Origin: Vicia villosa
Lineage: Eukaryota > Streptophyta > Magnoliopsida > Fabales > Fabaceae
Length of the DNA stretch: 64,000 bases
Direction: 5' to 3'
Assembly: GCF_029867415.1 (NCBI RefSeq)
Contig: NC_081186.1
Span: 15,260,930-15,324,929, forward strand
Below, piece by piece: positions 34,720 through 46,724 of the stretch (position 1 is the first letter of the stretch; every line of letters starts with the position of its first letter). Below the pieces are notes generated by a model. It saw only the letters and a list, made by a program, of their open reading frames with translations, did no database searches and was not told the origin of the DNA. The position numbers and the translations under genes are program-made.

Positions 34720-35560
34720 CGTGCGATTTACGACTCAACGTCAGGACTGAAAGGAATAAGATCTCGTGGCGATCTATGACTCAACATCGAAAGAAGACCT
34801 CGTGGCGATCAACTCGTCAACAGAAGAAAAAGGAATAAGATCTCGTGGCGATCTTATGACTCAACATCGAAAGAAGATCTCGTGGCGATCAACTCGTCAA
34901 CAGAAGAAAAGGGAATAAGATCTCGTGGCGATCTTATGACTCAACATCGAGAGAAGATCTCGTGGCGATCAACTCGTCAACAGAAGAAAAGGGAATAAGA
35001 TCTCGTGGCGATCTTATGACTCAACATCGAAAGAAGATCTCGTGGCGACCAACTCGTCAACAGAAGAAAAGGGAATAAAATCTCGTGGCGATCTTATGAC
35101 TCAACATCGAAAGAAAATCTCGTGCGATTTTCCACACTTTGGAAAGGAATAAGATCTCGTGGCGATCTTATGACTCAACATCGAAAGAAAATCTCGTGCG
35201 ATTTTCCACACTTTGGAAAGGAATAAGACCTCGTAGCGATCTTATGACTCAACATCGAAAGAAAATCTCGTGCGATTTTCCCCACTTTGGAAAGGAATAA
35301 GATCTCGTAGCGATCTTATGACTCAACATCGAAAGAAAATCTCGTGCGATTTTCCACACTTTGGAAAGGAATAAGATCTCGTGGAGATCTATGACTCAAC
35401 ATAGAAAGAAGATCTCGTGCGATCTCCCACACTTTAGGAGGAATAAGATCTCGTGGCGATCTATGACTCAACATCGAAAGAAGATCTCGTGCGATCTTCC
35501 ACACTTTAGGAGGAATAAGATCTCGTGGCGATCTATGACTCAACATCGACCCGACATCAG
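34720..35560. repeat. M2 3' UTR hairpin array (about 15 units)
   Basis: Tandem units of 45-70 bp carry a hairpin with loop TCGTGGC or TCGTGC. Stem pairs change together: ATAAGATC with GATCTTAT (34835-34857), GAAAATC with GATTTTC (35113-35132), GAAGATC with GATCTTC (35480-35499). The units are linked by ATGACTCAACATCGA and ACTCGTCAACAG. Confidence 0.88.
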
Positions 35561-35577
35561 GGGGCAAAAGAGGAATT

Positions 35578-35750
35578 GGGTTTGACATGGTTTGCCAGGT
35601 TGAAGATTGGTTTCTTAAAAGGGGTTGCCAAGTTAGAGTTGGGCTTTGAAAGGGTTTGCCAGGTTAGAGGTTGGTTTCTTAAAAGGGGTTGCCAGGTTAG
35701 AGTTGGGCTTTGAAAGGGTTTGCCAGGTCGGAAACTGGGCTTAAAATGTT
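35578..35750. repeat. short tandem repeat in M2 3' UTR
   Basis: About two and a half units of roughly 65 bp, each with GGTTGCCA or GTTTGCCAGGTTAGAG, TTGGGCTTTGAAAGG and TTGGTTTCTTAAAAGG. Confidence 0.8.
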
Positions 35751-35777
35751 TTCCCATACGGGGGAAGGGACCACGGA

Positions 35778-36720
35778 GACTAGTGACGACTAGACTCGAT
35801 CAAAAAGACATAATCACGAAGACGTTGATGCTTGCGAGGCATAAGAATTACATTAATCCCTCAGGCCAAAGGCGGGGTGTAACTCCTCAAGAGTGGCAAT
35901 CGTTCGAATTGCCACACACCAAGTATGGTTACTCAAACGATTGAAAAATGAGATGGGTTGAATGCCCACCCTCATTCGCACTCTAATATGCGCGTAGCAC
36001 ACGGGAAATAACCACGACAAGACTAGTGACGACTAGACTTGACAAGAAGACGAAGATTTTGATGCTTGCGAAGCATAAGAATTACATTAATCCCTCAGGC
36101 CAAAGGCGGGGTGTAACTCCTCAAGAGTGGCAATCGTTCGAATTGCCACACACCAAGTATGGTTACTCAAACGATTGAAAAATGAGATGGGTTGAATGCC
36201 CACCCTCATTCGCACTCTAATATGCGCGTAGCACACGGGAAATAACCACGACAAGACTAGTGACGACTAGACTTGACAAGAAGACGAAGATTTTGATGCT
36301 TGCGAAGCATAAGAATTACATTAATCCCTCAGGCCAAAGGCGGGGTGTAACTCCTCAAGAGTGGCAATCGTTCGAATTGCCACACACCAAGTATGGTTAC
36401 TCAAACGATTGAAAAATGAGATGGGTTGAATGCCCACCCTCATTCGCACTCTAATATGCGCGTAGCACACGGGAAATAACCACGACAAGACTAGTGACGA
36501 CTAGACTTGACAAGGAGACGAAGATTTTGATGCTTGCGAAGCATAAGAATTACAATAATCCCTCAGGCCAAAGGCGGGGTGTAACTCCTCTAGAGTGGCA
36601 ATCGTTCGAATTGCCACACACCAAGTATGGTCATTCAAACGATTGAAAAATGAGATGGGTTGAATGCCCACCCCCATTCGCACTCTAAATTGCACGCAGC
36701 ACACGGGCAATAACCTTGGA
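35778..36720. repeat. 234-bp tandem repeat, four copies, in M2
   Basis: GACTAGTGACGACTAG recurs at about 35778 (there as GACTAGTGACGACTAGACTC), 36021, 36255 and 36489, giving periods of 243, 234 and 234 bp. Inner copies are almost identical. Each holds GGCAATCGTTCGAATTGCC, a near-perfect inverted repeat. Confidence 0.92.
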
Positions 36721-39700
36721 GACAACGATTCTGACGGAGAAAGACACTGTGCCCGATTCACATTGTGGAGAGAATATGAGACTTCTTTTTTGGGGGTCAA
36801 AGAAATCAAGTATTGGCACCGTGGCTTAAGGAGATTTGAAATGTAGTAGCAGATATCAATGGGAGTTTGTAAGGACAACATCTCTGTGGGGATGTAATAT
36901 TGTCTTGATTGAGAGATGATTTGTATTATCTGGCTTATGCTTTGTATGCATGTTTGAATTTTTCTATGGCGTAATGCTCCCTTTTGATGGATATGCTACG
37001 CTTTTGGGGATGCAATGCTATATGCAGTGAATACTATATGCAGAGTGCCAAATAAAGGCATTAGTGATGTAAACACCAGGGAGAATCCCCTTAGTGTTAA
37101 GGACCATGTGGCGGTGCCAATAGATATTGGACTTTGATTTGAAAGATGTACTTTTCTTTGACTTGAAGAATGATTTCTGACTTCTCACCATGTGCCACTA
37201 CCTGAAGGATTTTCAGCTCGAGGAGATTCCCTCGATTCACCATGTTGGGAATGAGAAGTCCAGATAAGGAGCCTTGATTAGGGAAGTAGAACAACTCCTA
37301 GGAGAAATAAACTCCTATACTTGAGGAATGGAACGAACTCTCGGGAGAAATAAACTCCATGCTTGGGGAGAGACCAAGGTTCCAGGAGAAGTAAACTCCT
37401 ATGGTTGGGGGGACAAGATTTTGCCCCAAGCTTCATGACCCATGGAGGGATTTTCCCTAAAGGATTCTTGGAGAGATTTGTCGAATCTCGACGTAACTGC
37501 CCCAGATTGGTTGAAACCAAGAGAGGTTCCTCGACATGATTGCCCCAGATTGATCAAAGCTTGAAGAGATTTATCGACATGATTTCCCCATATATGCTGA
37601 ATTTGAGAGGTCAAACCTCGACTCAATTGCCCCTGATTAGGTACATATTATCAGAATCCTCAAGCTTTCATTGTTTTGAAGTTAAACAAGCATGGAAACA
37701 ACTTTACCACACTCAACGGAGTCTTCAAATTCTTTCCCTCAAAGTAATCAAAGAAAGCATTAACTGTTCGTGCCCAACGGATTTCTTTAGAGAACCTGCC
37801 CCTCGATAGTCAACATTTGAAATGATTAGCTTTTACTCCTCAGAGTTCTCAAGTCTCTTGTATTTTGACATGATCAAGCTACTTACTGATTCTCACCATG
37901 GTAATTTCCTTGATGTTAAGCACATATTTGTATGCAAAAGAATGTTAATTCTAAGAATGAGGATTCTAATGCAAAGCCTATGTTAGTCTTGAAGTTTAAA
38001 GAAACTTTTTATTGAGATGAGGTTGCGACCTCTTGTGAATGGATCACTAGTTGACACAACCTCAATTTTTGCATATGGAAGATAAAGCAAACGTACGATA
38101 CCAACATGGATATGAGTCTCGCTTCATTGGGAGTCAGTTGAACGCTATCTCATCGGAGTGTGTTTTCAAAATAAACCCTACTTCAATTAGGACTTTTAAG
38201 GGTTGTAATTTGGCCGGGTTCACGGTTTTTAGAAAACAAAGGATTTTAGGCTCAAAATTATTTGGTACCCACCCCCTTCATGATGTTCTCCATTCCTAGG
38301 TTCAATTAACTCGACATGAGTGTTCATTCCTCACAAGGAATTTGGAATGGTTGAGGAATCAATGAGGTTTTTTTGGACATGGCAGTCACTTCATCTTGCA
38401 TTTTTGGTGTCTGATCACACGACTTTGTTCTTTTGATAAGGATTTTTATTTTGTAATTCTTGTTTTTCGCTTCTGCTTTCCCTAACTTTTGCCCGGACAA
38501 ATTCTCTTGAATTTTATTTTGGAGTCCAGCGGGATGCCCTAACTTTTGCCTAAGTCACTCATTTCAAGTTTTTGACTTAGCGGGCTTTCTTTTTTTTTTT
38601 TATTCACTTTTTGAACAAGTCGTGTGATCTTGCGTTGCTCTCGATTTGTTTGAAAAATTGTGACTGCCTCATTCTCTGATTGATGAGGGATAACCATTGT
38701 GGTATTATCATCTTTTGACCTCTTGATGGAATAAGGATAATCATTGCGGTTTTGACATTCCTCAGCCCTTTGAAGGATAACCCTTGTTGTATCCTTAGAT
38801 GCATACTCCTTTGGTGAGTTTTGAACACTCGATCAAGTTAAATGAACACTACCCTGCCCCAAGGTTAAAATAAGGGTTTTTGTGATCAGAAAAGAAACTC
38901 CTACTTCAAGGCTCAAAGGGGTTAACGAGGGTCTATCTCCCTTATATCTCCGGTGTTTGGGGATTTAAAATAATGCCTGCACATCCTCAGTAAGGTTTTA
39001 TTCAAAAGCACACAATTGGAGATTTTTGCATTTTTATCTTTCATCATTCTCCCTCAGCTTTTTGCCTAAGCAAGTGATTAGTAAATTTGGTATCGTAATG
39101 CCAAAAACATTTTATGAGTGATAACGAATGGATTACTTCAAGACAAACACAGACAATGTATTATGATTTTCATTCAGAAATTAACAAGTTTTTACATGCT
39201 ATTGATGCTTAAACAAACAAAGAGAAAATTACAAATGAGAATGCAGTAAAGAAACTAAATGAGTGTCGTTGTTGAGGAGACTTGACTCCGTCTGGACTTG
39301 TTGAGCTTGAATACTTTCTGCAGTTCCTTCCAAACACTTCAGATTACTTCAAAAGAGAACTCCAGCAAAGTCACCCATGAGTCGTAAGCTTTTTCTTTTT
39401 CCTTTTTACTTTAGGGATTCGAGCAATGAGAGTGAGGCAATGCTCAAGATAAGAGTACGTCTTGCTTATCCCTCGTGCGGGAGCCCCAAGCATAGATGTT
39501 GTAGGAGTATTCCCTATCAAAAGTGGAGGGACCTTGCATGGTCATCAAATTGAGAACTTGTGGTGAAGAAGACCTTGAGAATGAGGAGCATTGTGTAGAA
39601 TACTCTTGATTACCACATGGAAGAAGATTCTGACGAAGTCACCCAAGAATTTGTAATGCTTTAGGGATTCGAGCAATGCGAATGGTGCAATGCTCAAGAT

Positions 39701-40115
39701 AAGAGTACGTCTTGCTTATCCCTCGTGCGGGAGCCCCAAACATATCCATGGAGGAAACTTGCGTAGTCACCAAACTTAGAGAAGCTACTTGTTGCAAGGA
39801 GAATTCAAACACCGACTGAAAAACCAACCTCCACGAACACAACTGAGCATAAGAACCTTGAGAATGAGAGATGCTTCTACAAAACATTCTTGATTTCTCT
39901 TTGAAAAGATTCTGACAAAGTTGCTCGAGAATTTGTGGTGCTTTCATTATTATCATACCAATGAGTTCAAACAAAGAAGTAGTCTTCAACAAAATAGGGA
40001 GTACTGAAATGAGAATACGGAAATGAAATGATGATTGCCATAGTTGAGGAGACTTGACTCCTTCTGGGCTTATTGCTCTTTTTTTTTGTGTGGAGATTTT
40101 CTGAAATCCGGGCGC
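36721..40115 (-). other. M2 3' UTR, non-coding
   Basis: No frame resembles pol. Near 38150-38290 and 38510-38590 it matches T1's interior. Two copies of a block with CTTGCTTATCCCTCGTGCGG lie at about 39410-39500 and 39655-39740. CTCCTAGGAGAAATAAACTCC-type short repeats appear near 37300-37400. Confidence 0.65.
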
Positions 40116-41294
40116 TTACTCGGGCAAGAGAAATCCATTCACACACATGTTTCCTCCTTGAAGGGTTATATACCTCTCGTCAATCAATTGTTGTACTTTG
40201 GCTTTGAAAGCGTTGCAATCTTCAGTGGAGTGCCCTATTGATCCAGCGTGATACCCACATTGCACATTAGGGTCATATCCAGGTGGAAATGGACGTGGTG
40301 GAGGCTTCAGAGATTTGGGAACCACCAATGAGCTTTGAACTAGATACGGCAGAAGTTTACTGTATGTCATAGGAATTTGGTCCAGAGGAGCATTTCTTCG
40401 TCCCAAATTACTTCTAGGTGGATACTGATTCGGATGGCCTTGTTGATGTGGAACATATTGCTTTTGGGGCGAATACTGAACCAGGTGTGGTTGGATCACG
40501 TGGGGTTGTTGATGATTCAAATACTCAATCTGCTCAGGTGTTTTCCCCTTTTGACTTGGCTGTGAAACAAATGGAGACTGATGAGGTGGGAAACCTGGAA
40601 CCCAAGATGGTGCATTATGCTTCTGATTTGAAGTAGGTCTGACATAGAAGTATGAACCAACCTTTTCTTCCACCGCAGTCGGAAACCCATTTCCTCGAAC
40701 AAGCATACCCTCGGGGGTGAACAAAATCACTTTTGAATCAATGAGATCTTGAACTTGATGTTTCAGCGCCCTACAATGCTCAACATCATGACCAGGTGCC
40801 CCAGAATGGAACTCGCATCGAGCATTGGCATCAAAGTTGGGGGGAAGCTTTTCAGGCGTAGCCAATTCTCGTAGCTCAACCAACTGAAGCTCCAACAAAC
40901 GGGGAAGTAACTGAGCGTAAGGCATCGGGATAGGATCGAGAATTCTCTGAGGTATCTTAGGCTTTTTCCCACACATTTGGCCTCCTTGAAGAACAGATTG
41001 GCATGGAGGTAATGGCACATGGAGTTGAGGAGGAACTTCCTGGGGTGTTCCATGAGTGGGGAGGGATCCTACTGAAGAGAAGGGATCAACAACTTCTGTT
41101 GCCGCAGTAGGAACAACATCCCCTTCCTTCCTTAATACCGTCTTCAGAACTTCCATGACCAAGCTCAATTGAGTCTTCAACTGACTATTCTCCTCTTTTA
41201 GTGCATCCTGATTACAGATCAAGTCTCGCATCTCCAACATAAGATGACCCATTTGTTCCTTCATCTCATCCATTTCCTCACGGAGTTGTTCCAT
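40116..41294 (-). CDS. M2 gag-like protein, shortened (392 aa)
   Basis: It starts MEQLREEMDEMKEQ with a coiled coil over residues 1-60. A proline-rich region follows, then two separate C-x2-H-x5-H-x4-C modules (CEFHSGAPGHDVEHC at about residues 157-171 and CGYHAGSIGHSTEDC at about residues 350-364). M1's gag has one such module. The central capsid-like region seen in M1's gag (around WYVQLERTHIHSWRDL) is absent. The sequences following both modules (ALKHQVQDLID, AFKAKVQQLID) match M1's ALKNKVQDLLD. The stop TAA (40118-40116) overlaps a GTAAGC splice donor starting at 40119. The function is presumably RNA binding or packaging; particle formation seems unlikely without help. Confidence 0.75.
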   Translation of the reverse strand: MEQLREEMDEMKEQMGHLMLEMRDLICNQDALKEENSQLKTQLSLVMEVLKTVLRKEGDVVPTAATEVVDPFSSVGSLPTHGTPQEVPPQLHVPLPPCQSVLQGGQMCGKKPKIPQRILDPIPMPYAQLLPRLLELQLVELRELATPEKLPPNFDANARCEFHSGAPGHDVEHCRALKHQVQDLIDSKVILFTPEGMLVRGNGFPTAVEEKVGSYFYVRPTSNQKHNAPSWVPGFPPHQSPFVSQPSQKGKTPEQIEYLNHQQPHVIQPHLVQYSPQKQYVPHQQGHPNQYPPRSNLGRRNAPLDQIPMTYSKLLPYLVQSSLVVPKSLKPPPRPFPPGYDPNVQCGYHAGSIGHSTEDCNAFKAKVQQLIDERYITLQGGNMCVNGFLLPE

Positions 41295-42273
41295 AGTTGA
41301 TCTTGGAGTTGTGGCGGTGAGAAGTCAAATCTGTTGTTGATCTGGAAATCTGGAGAGAAAGGGTCCCATAAATATCTGAGAGAACCATGAAATGCATGAT
41401 AGTATGAATGCATGTTTTGTTTATGGAGAATCCTAAAGTCTTTTCATACATTTTATTCTTCTTTTTTATCTCTTTTTTTGGAATCAAAGCTTTCCTTTTT
41501 TGTATAGAGTATCTTTTTTTTTTTTGCTTTTCTATTTCCTTTTCTTTTACATATCTTTTCTTTTATTTTCTCTCTTTTTTTTTTGGAAATAGACTTTAGG
41601 ATCCCCCATAAATGAAGTGGATAAAGAAATGATGTTATGCGATGCAACAGCATGGGGTCAACAGTCCACATAATCTTAGTAACCACTGTACAAACTTCTG
41701 AATAACTGATACAGGTCGAATGTCACAGGATCAAAGGTCCGACACCTTTTTGAATACCAGGAAAACCAATAGTCACCAACAGAACAGAATAGTCACCAAC
41801 GATACCTGTCATGTATATCCCTCCCCACTCACAGGTGAATCTAGGTCAAGGTAGGTCAAAAAAGCCAACAGAGGATTGAAAGTAGGCGTAATCATACGAT
41901 ATTGCCTCTTTCAACCAAGCTCTGTCCGTGGATACATGATCGGATCAATCAGACATACGTCTTCTGTCCGTCATGGCCACTCTATTCCTAGTTCCTAAGG
42001 TATCACTCATGGCCTGGGTATTGGGCCTTTTACCTCATAGAACAATCCCACCCAACCTGCAAAACAGAACAGAAGACCCCAAGGAACACAGAATATAATC
42101 CATATGCATGATGTGCAAACAGAAATAAACATGATATGCAGGCAGAAAAGTAAACATGCAAACATATATACAAGGTATAGACATAAAAACAAATAAACAC
42201 CCAGTAAATAAACAAACAAACGCAGGCTAGGATCGACTCACTAAGGATGGACCAGCAACAGGTCTAGCAACAT
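41295..42273 (-). other. M2 5' leader
   Basis: Non-coding, between the primer-binding site and the gag-like gene. It holds an AG-rich/CT-rich stretch (about 41455-41590) and no supported ORF. Confidence 0.6.
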
Positions 42274-42290
42274 CCCCAGCAGAGTCGCCA
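42274..42290 (-). other. M2 primer-binding site
   Basis: Minus strand TGGCGACTCTGCTGGGG lies two bases from the LTR end and is identical to the sites of M1 and T1. Confidence 0.88.
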
Positions 42291-42292
42291 GC

Positions 42293-45200
42293 TGTCGCAC
42301 GCTCGCGAAAAATGAACAGAGTCGCCACCAATATATTTATCCCATAAGGGAAAGGAATATCAGAAAACCTAACAAAGGAAGGAACAGGGTCTTGCGACCA
42401 GAGAATCAAGGTACGGGAGTCGGTTACGCAAGGGGAAGGTGCTAGCACCCCTCACGCCCATCGTACTCGATGGTATCCACCTATGTTTGTTTCTATCTAA
42501 AGGGTGTATACTATGTCTATGTCTAAATGCGAAATGAATGCAAAATGTAGGGAAAATAAAGAATTGTACTCGCACGGGCCCTACCCCGCTGCCTACGTAT
42601 CCTTTTCAGGAATCAGAGTTACCGTAGCTCGGCTAAAGATTTTCTGTTTGTTTTTGTGTTTTTTAGTTGGGCGGCGTTAACGCTCGCGCTCTTGCATAAG
42701 GGATCACCTAGGATGCAATGGAGCGGAGATAACTTGCCCTTAGAAAGGAGAAAAAGAGATTGGTTTGTATCTTTTAAGGGTAATTCCATGATGACGAGAA
42801 CCCACTACAAGGTCTCGCATCACTTCCTTACTTTGTGTTAAATCTGACCATTTATTAGTGTTTTTTGAAGTGTTTTTGGTTGGTTTTTTTTTTAAGGGGA
42901 TTTCATTTGTGATTTAGATCATACCAAAAAGAGTTTTGTTTTGCATATTTAGAGAATGCACATCGGGGCCTACGCCACGATCGTTTCTCTAAACAACGGT
43001 TAAGAAATACATCGAGGTTTCACACCTCAATCATTTCTTCTCCGCTAAGTAAAGGAGATACAAAAAGAGTTTTTTATGAATATTTAGAGAATGCACATCG
43101 GGGCCTACGCCACGATCGTTTCTCTAAATAACGGTTAAGAAATACACCGAGGCTTCACACCTCAACCATTTCTTCTCCGCTAAGTAGGAAAGAACATACA
43201 TCGGGGCCTACACCCCAATCATTTCCTTCCTACTATGAAATATAGTAACGGTATGATCTTCATCGATTTTTATTAAGTGTTTTAAAAGTCGAAAGGGAAA
43301 AGAATGAAGGAAGGGAACTATTTCTAAATCTAGTCTAAGTTGTCTACACAAGGGAATTAAAATGATAAACTATACAATTTATTAACAACAAAAACTATAC
43401 ATGGAATAGGTAAAAGAAAAATCAATATGCGACAAATAAAATTGAGAACTATAACAAACAAACGCTATTCACAAGCACACATACATCTATTAATTCTATA
43501 CAAAAAACGAGACTAAAAAAAGTTCCTAATTCTATTAGAGAATTACTTACAAAGAAATATTAACTAAGAAAATTCAAGTGTATTGTGAAGAAAAACTTAT
43601 TAAGAAAAATTAACAAAACCGTGACTGTTATTTACACACTCTAAAGTACCTAAAACCATTTTTTATGTATTTTTTATTCGAGTAAAAAGAATTATAAGGC
43701 AACAATTAAAAGAAAACGAAAATAAAATCTACAATCTAGACAGCAGGGGGGTGCAACAAGAGTTTTACAATGAACTAAAACTATGTTATAGGCTAAAACC
43801 GGGCCCAAAACAGGGGGTGGCAAGAGCAGTAGTAATCAGGCCCAGCTACAAGGGGTGGGGAGGCATCGTCAAAAGTGGGGTGCGGTCCAGAAAGACAAAA
43901 GGGCCCAGCAATTCGTAGCCCAAACTGCACTACCTACTTGTTCCACTTATTTCATTCATTATTTGCTCAGCATGTTAATATTATTTAGACTATGGTTGAA
44001 TTAAAATGTGGCACTCAAGTAACATGTAAACACTGCATCAATTGGTCATGGTGGAATCTTAAGTCACTAATGACAAAATAGAAAACGGACCAACCATATG
44101 CTGACACGCCATATTCTAATCATTTACTACAAGACAAAATGAACTACAATTTGGGAGAGTAAACCAATAGCATGCTGCCACACACGCGCCTGGGGGGAAA
44201 TATTTTCAAAAGAAACAGACGCCGGAGCACCGCTCCGGCCGTCTTCTCCGGCGAGGCTCGCGGCGGAGCTGACCGTATTTTTTCCAGAAATTGATAAGGC
44301 TTATACCTTTCGAATCGGAACCTCGAGCCAATCATAGATCTATCACTAGTTTTCTTTGATTCTTGCTCTAACATCCTAATCGATCCACGTTTCTAAACCC
44401 TAACGTTATGAAGACTCCATGAAAACGCAAGAATCACACGTTATACCAATCCTTATGCTACTCAGGGATCAAACACATGAGTTAAACGTTCAAGAAGCCA
44501 TTAATCTATGTAAGATAAAGCATTCAGAGACTTGCAAGCAAATGCATCACGCAACAAACAGTTCCTTTATTCATACTACATGCTCATATATGGTGAAGAT
44601 GCTGAGGAGTTTGAGTTACGTACCTGTTTGAAGCTTTGATTCGGAGGATGATGGCGAAGTTCTGCAAGCTTTGTAGTTCCCCACAAGTTTGCGAGATCAG
44701 GTCCTTCGCCTTGTTAATACGTATTTTGACTTCAAACCTCGGCCACACTATGGTTGATAGAAGCACTCCGATTCAGAAACGATGGAAGTGATGATGATCG
44801 GTGCGAAGGTTGAATCAAGGAGCTTCAGATTGCCATTAGCTCTGGAGGTGCTATGGTGGTGATGATTGAAAGATGAGGGAGGTTTAATGGTGGTGCTGTG
44901 GTGTTGATAATGGTGGTTGAAGTTGAAGAACGGTGGAGGTTGATGGTTGTTGGCGGCTGAAGATGCAAAACGGTGGAGTTTGTTACGATTTGTAACAAAC
45001 TTTTGGATGTGAGTGATGGAAGAGAGAAAGAAATCCGAGAGAGAAGAGAGTGAACTGAAAAAAAATGAGTGTCTCTTTTTGAGTTGTGAATGGTTTCGAT
45101 ACTTATATGCTGGTGTATACGGTTTATGGTGAGGGTGAGTGTAGTGTAGTATTTGCATGGAGATTCACTTACTCATGCATGCTGCTACAGCAGGAAGGCA

Positions 45201-46724
45201 TAAATGCCTTTAGCTAACATGCCCGAGTAGCATACTTCGCGCCTCTTTAAAATGCTGACCGCTTGCCCAACTGATAACCTCTTGATTTCATTACAAAGAT
45301 GGCATGTAATAGAACAAGGTTGGTGTTGGAAAAGTCTTGAGAGAATGTTTGGAAGTGGGAGAGAGATGACTTGAAACTCGCTGCACTACCATTGCTATGC
45401 CTTGCCTGCGTGTGACCTGGATTTGGCTTGCATTCTCGGCCAAAACATGACTTGGTGAGGGCACCACTTTGAATGCCTCTCTCTTGACCCATGCGTGTCT
45501 GAACTCAGTGATCTTGGATCCATTAGGTAGATATCACGTCAAAGAGTCGTTAGAGACCAAGTTTGTCCAAAATGGATGCTTGTGGAAGAAGAAATGTGGA
45601 CACAAATTCGGCCCACCACGTGTTTGTGCAAATGTCAAGTCATGACTTGGAACTTTGGCTAGCCAGACGCGTGGCTTTGACTTTGCGAAAGGGTGACTTT
45701 GGAGCTTTGTAACTGATTCAATATTTGTCTAAATGACTTGATTCTTGCTTCATTGTGTAGAGGGCATGGCGGAGAATAGAATGATACCAAGTTTGCACTT
45801 ATTGCACTTTTGTAGAGCCTTAGAAATGGCTGGAGATTTGGCATGCCATGTGTTTGTTAAAATGTCAGGTCATGACCTGACTTGTGACCTGAATTGCGAC
45901 TTGGTTCAAATGAGTTTTCAGAAACTTCTCACATCCATAACTCTTGATACAAGCTCAAAATAAAAAAATGTCCAACTACAAAGTTGTTCTCCTCCATGAG
46001 AGGAACAACTTTGATGTTGGAAATTTTCCCAAAAAATGTCATTTGACACGTGGAAACCAGTGCTGAAGTGGACTGCTCATCATGATTCAAAGTATCAAAA
46101 AATTTCTAAGTGTTGAAAATTTTCCATTTTTGTCTTTTTTTCAATTTTGGCAACTTTTTGTCAAACTCCCGATTTTATCCATTCTTCGACTTTTCTTGAC
46201 CGATTTTCCACCAAAAGTCAATATTTGAACAATTCTTCTGATTTTGACGCAAGAAGTCAACTGTTCCGATTTTCCCGCTTATTGATGGAATTCCCGATTT
46301 AATCTCTTCTAATCAAATCCAGTCAAACAAGCACATCCCTATAGTCAACCCGAAGGCTTCTCCCTCATAAAAATTCAATCCTGATTAAATGTTGACCAAA
46401 AAGTCAACTGGTTGACTTTGGTCAAAGAAAACCCTGATTTAGGAGATCAGACGATCTACAAGCTTGTACTTTTCAGCCAATACTCTGAATTGAGGTTGGG
46501 AGGAACCCTAATCCGGGAGGACCTCAAGGAATCACAGAGCCACATGATTATACCTCAGCTTTCTTATTTTCTGATCAAAGCCTTTTTGCAAGTAGGGCTC
46601 TTCCTTGCTAACCTTTGATTAATACCAATGATATGAATGCATGGATATGGGCCATGACCTAAATGATGTATGCTATGAAATATGAGCCAAATAATTAAGG
46701 GTAGGACAAATTTGGGGTATGACA
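42293..46724 (-). repeat. M2 5' LTR (4432 bp)
   Basis: It has the same length and ends as 29988-34419, with no difference found in the stretches compared. The following five bases, CCTGG, are the target duplication. Confidence 0.93.

Larger units (their letters stand above)
29988..46724 (-). mobile_element. M2: young non-autonomous Ogre-type element
   Basis: Two 4432-bp LTRs are flanked by a perfect CCTGG duplication (29983-29987 and 46725-46729). I found no difference between the LTRs in the stretches I compared, so the insertion is very recent. The interior has a primer-binding site, a polypurine tract, a 392-codon gag-like gene and long repeat arrays, but no protease, RT or integrase. It therefore depends on proteins made elsewhere. 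It inserted in M1's pol, at the start of the second RNase H domain and in the same orientation. Confidence 0.92.

Noticed and set aside
34720..36720. Satellite DNA independent of a transposon
   Set aside because: Both arrays lie between M2's purine tract and gag-like gene, so they are part of that element's 3' UTR.
44748..45158. 136-aa His/Ser-rich minus-strand ORF
   Set aside because: It is duplicated exactly at 32443-32853 because both lie in M2's LTRs, and its composition is simple-repeat-like.
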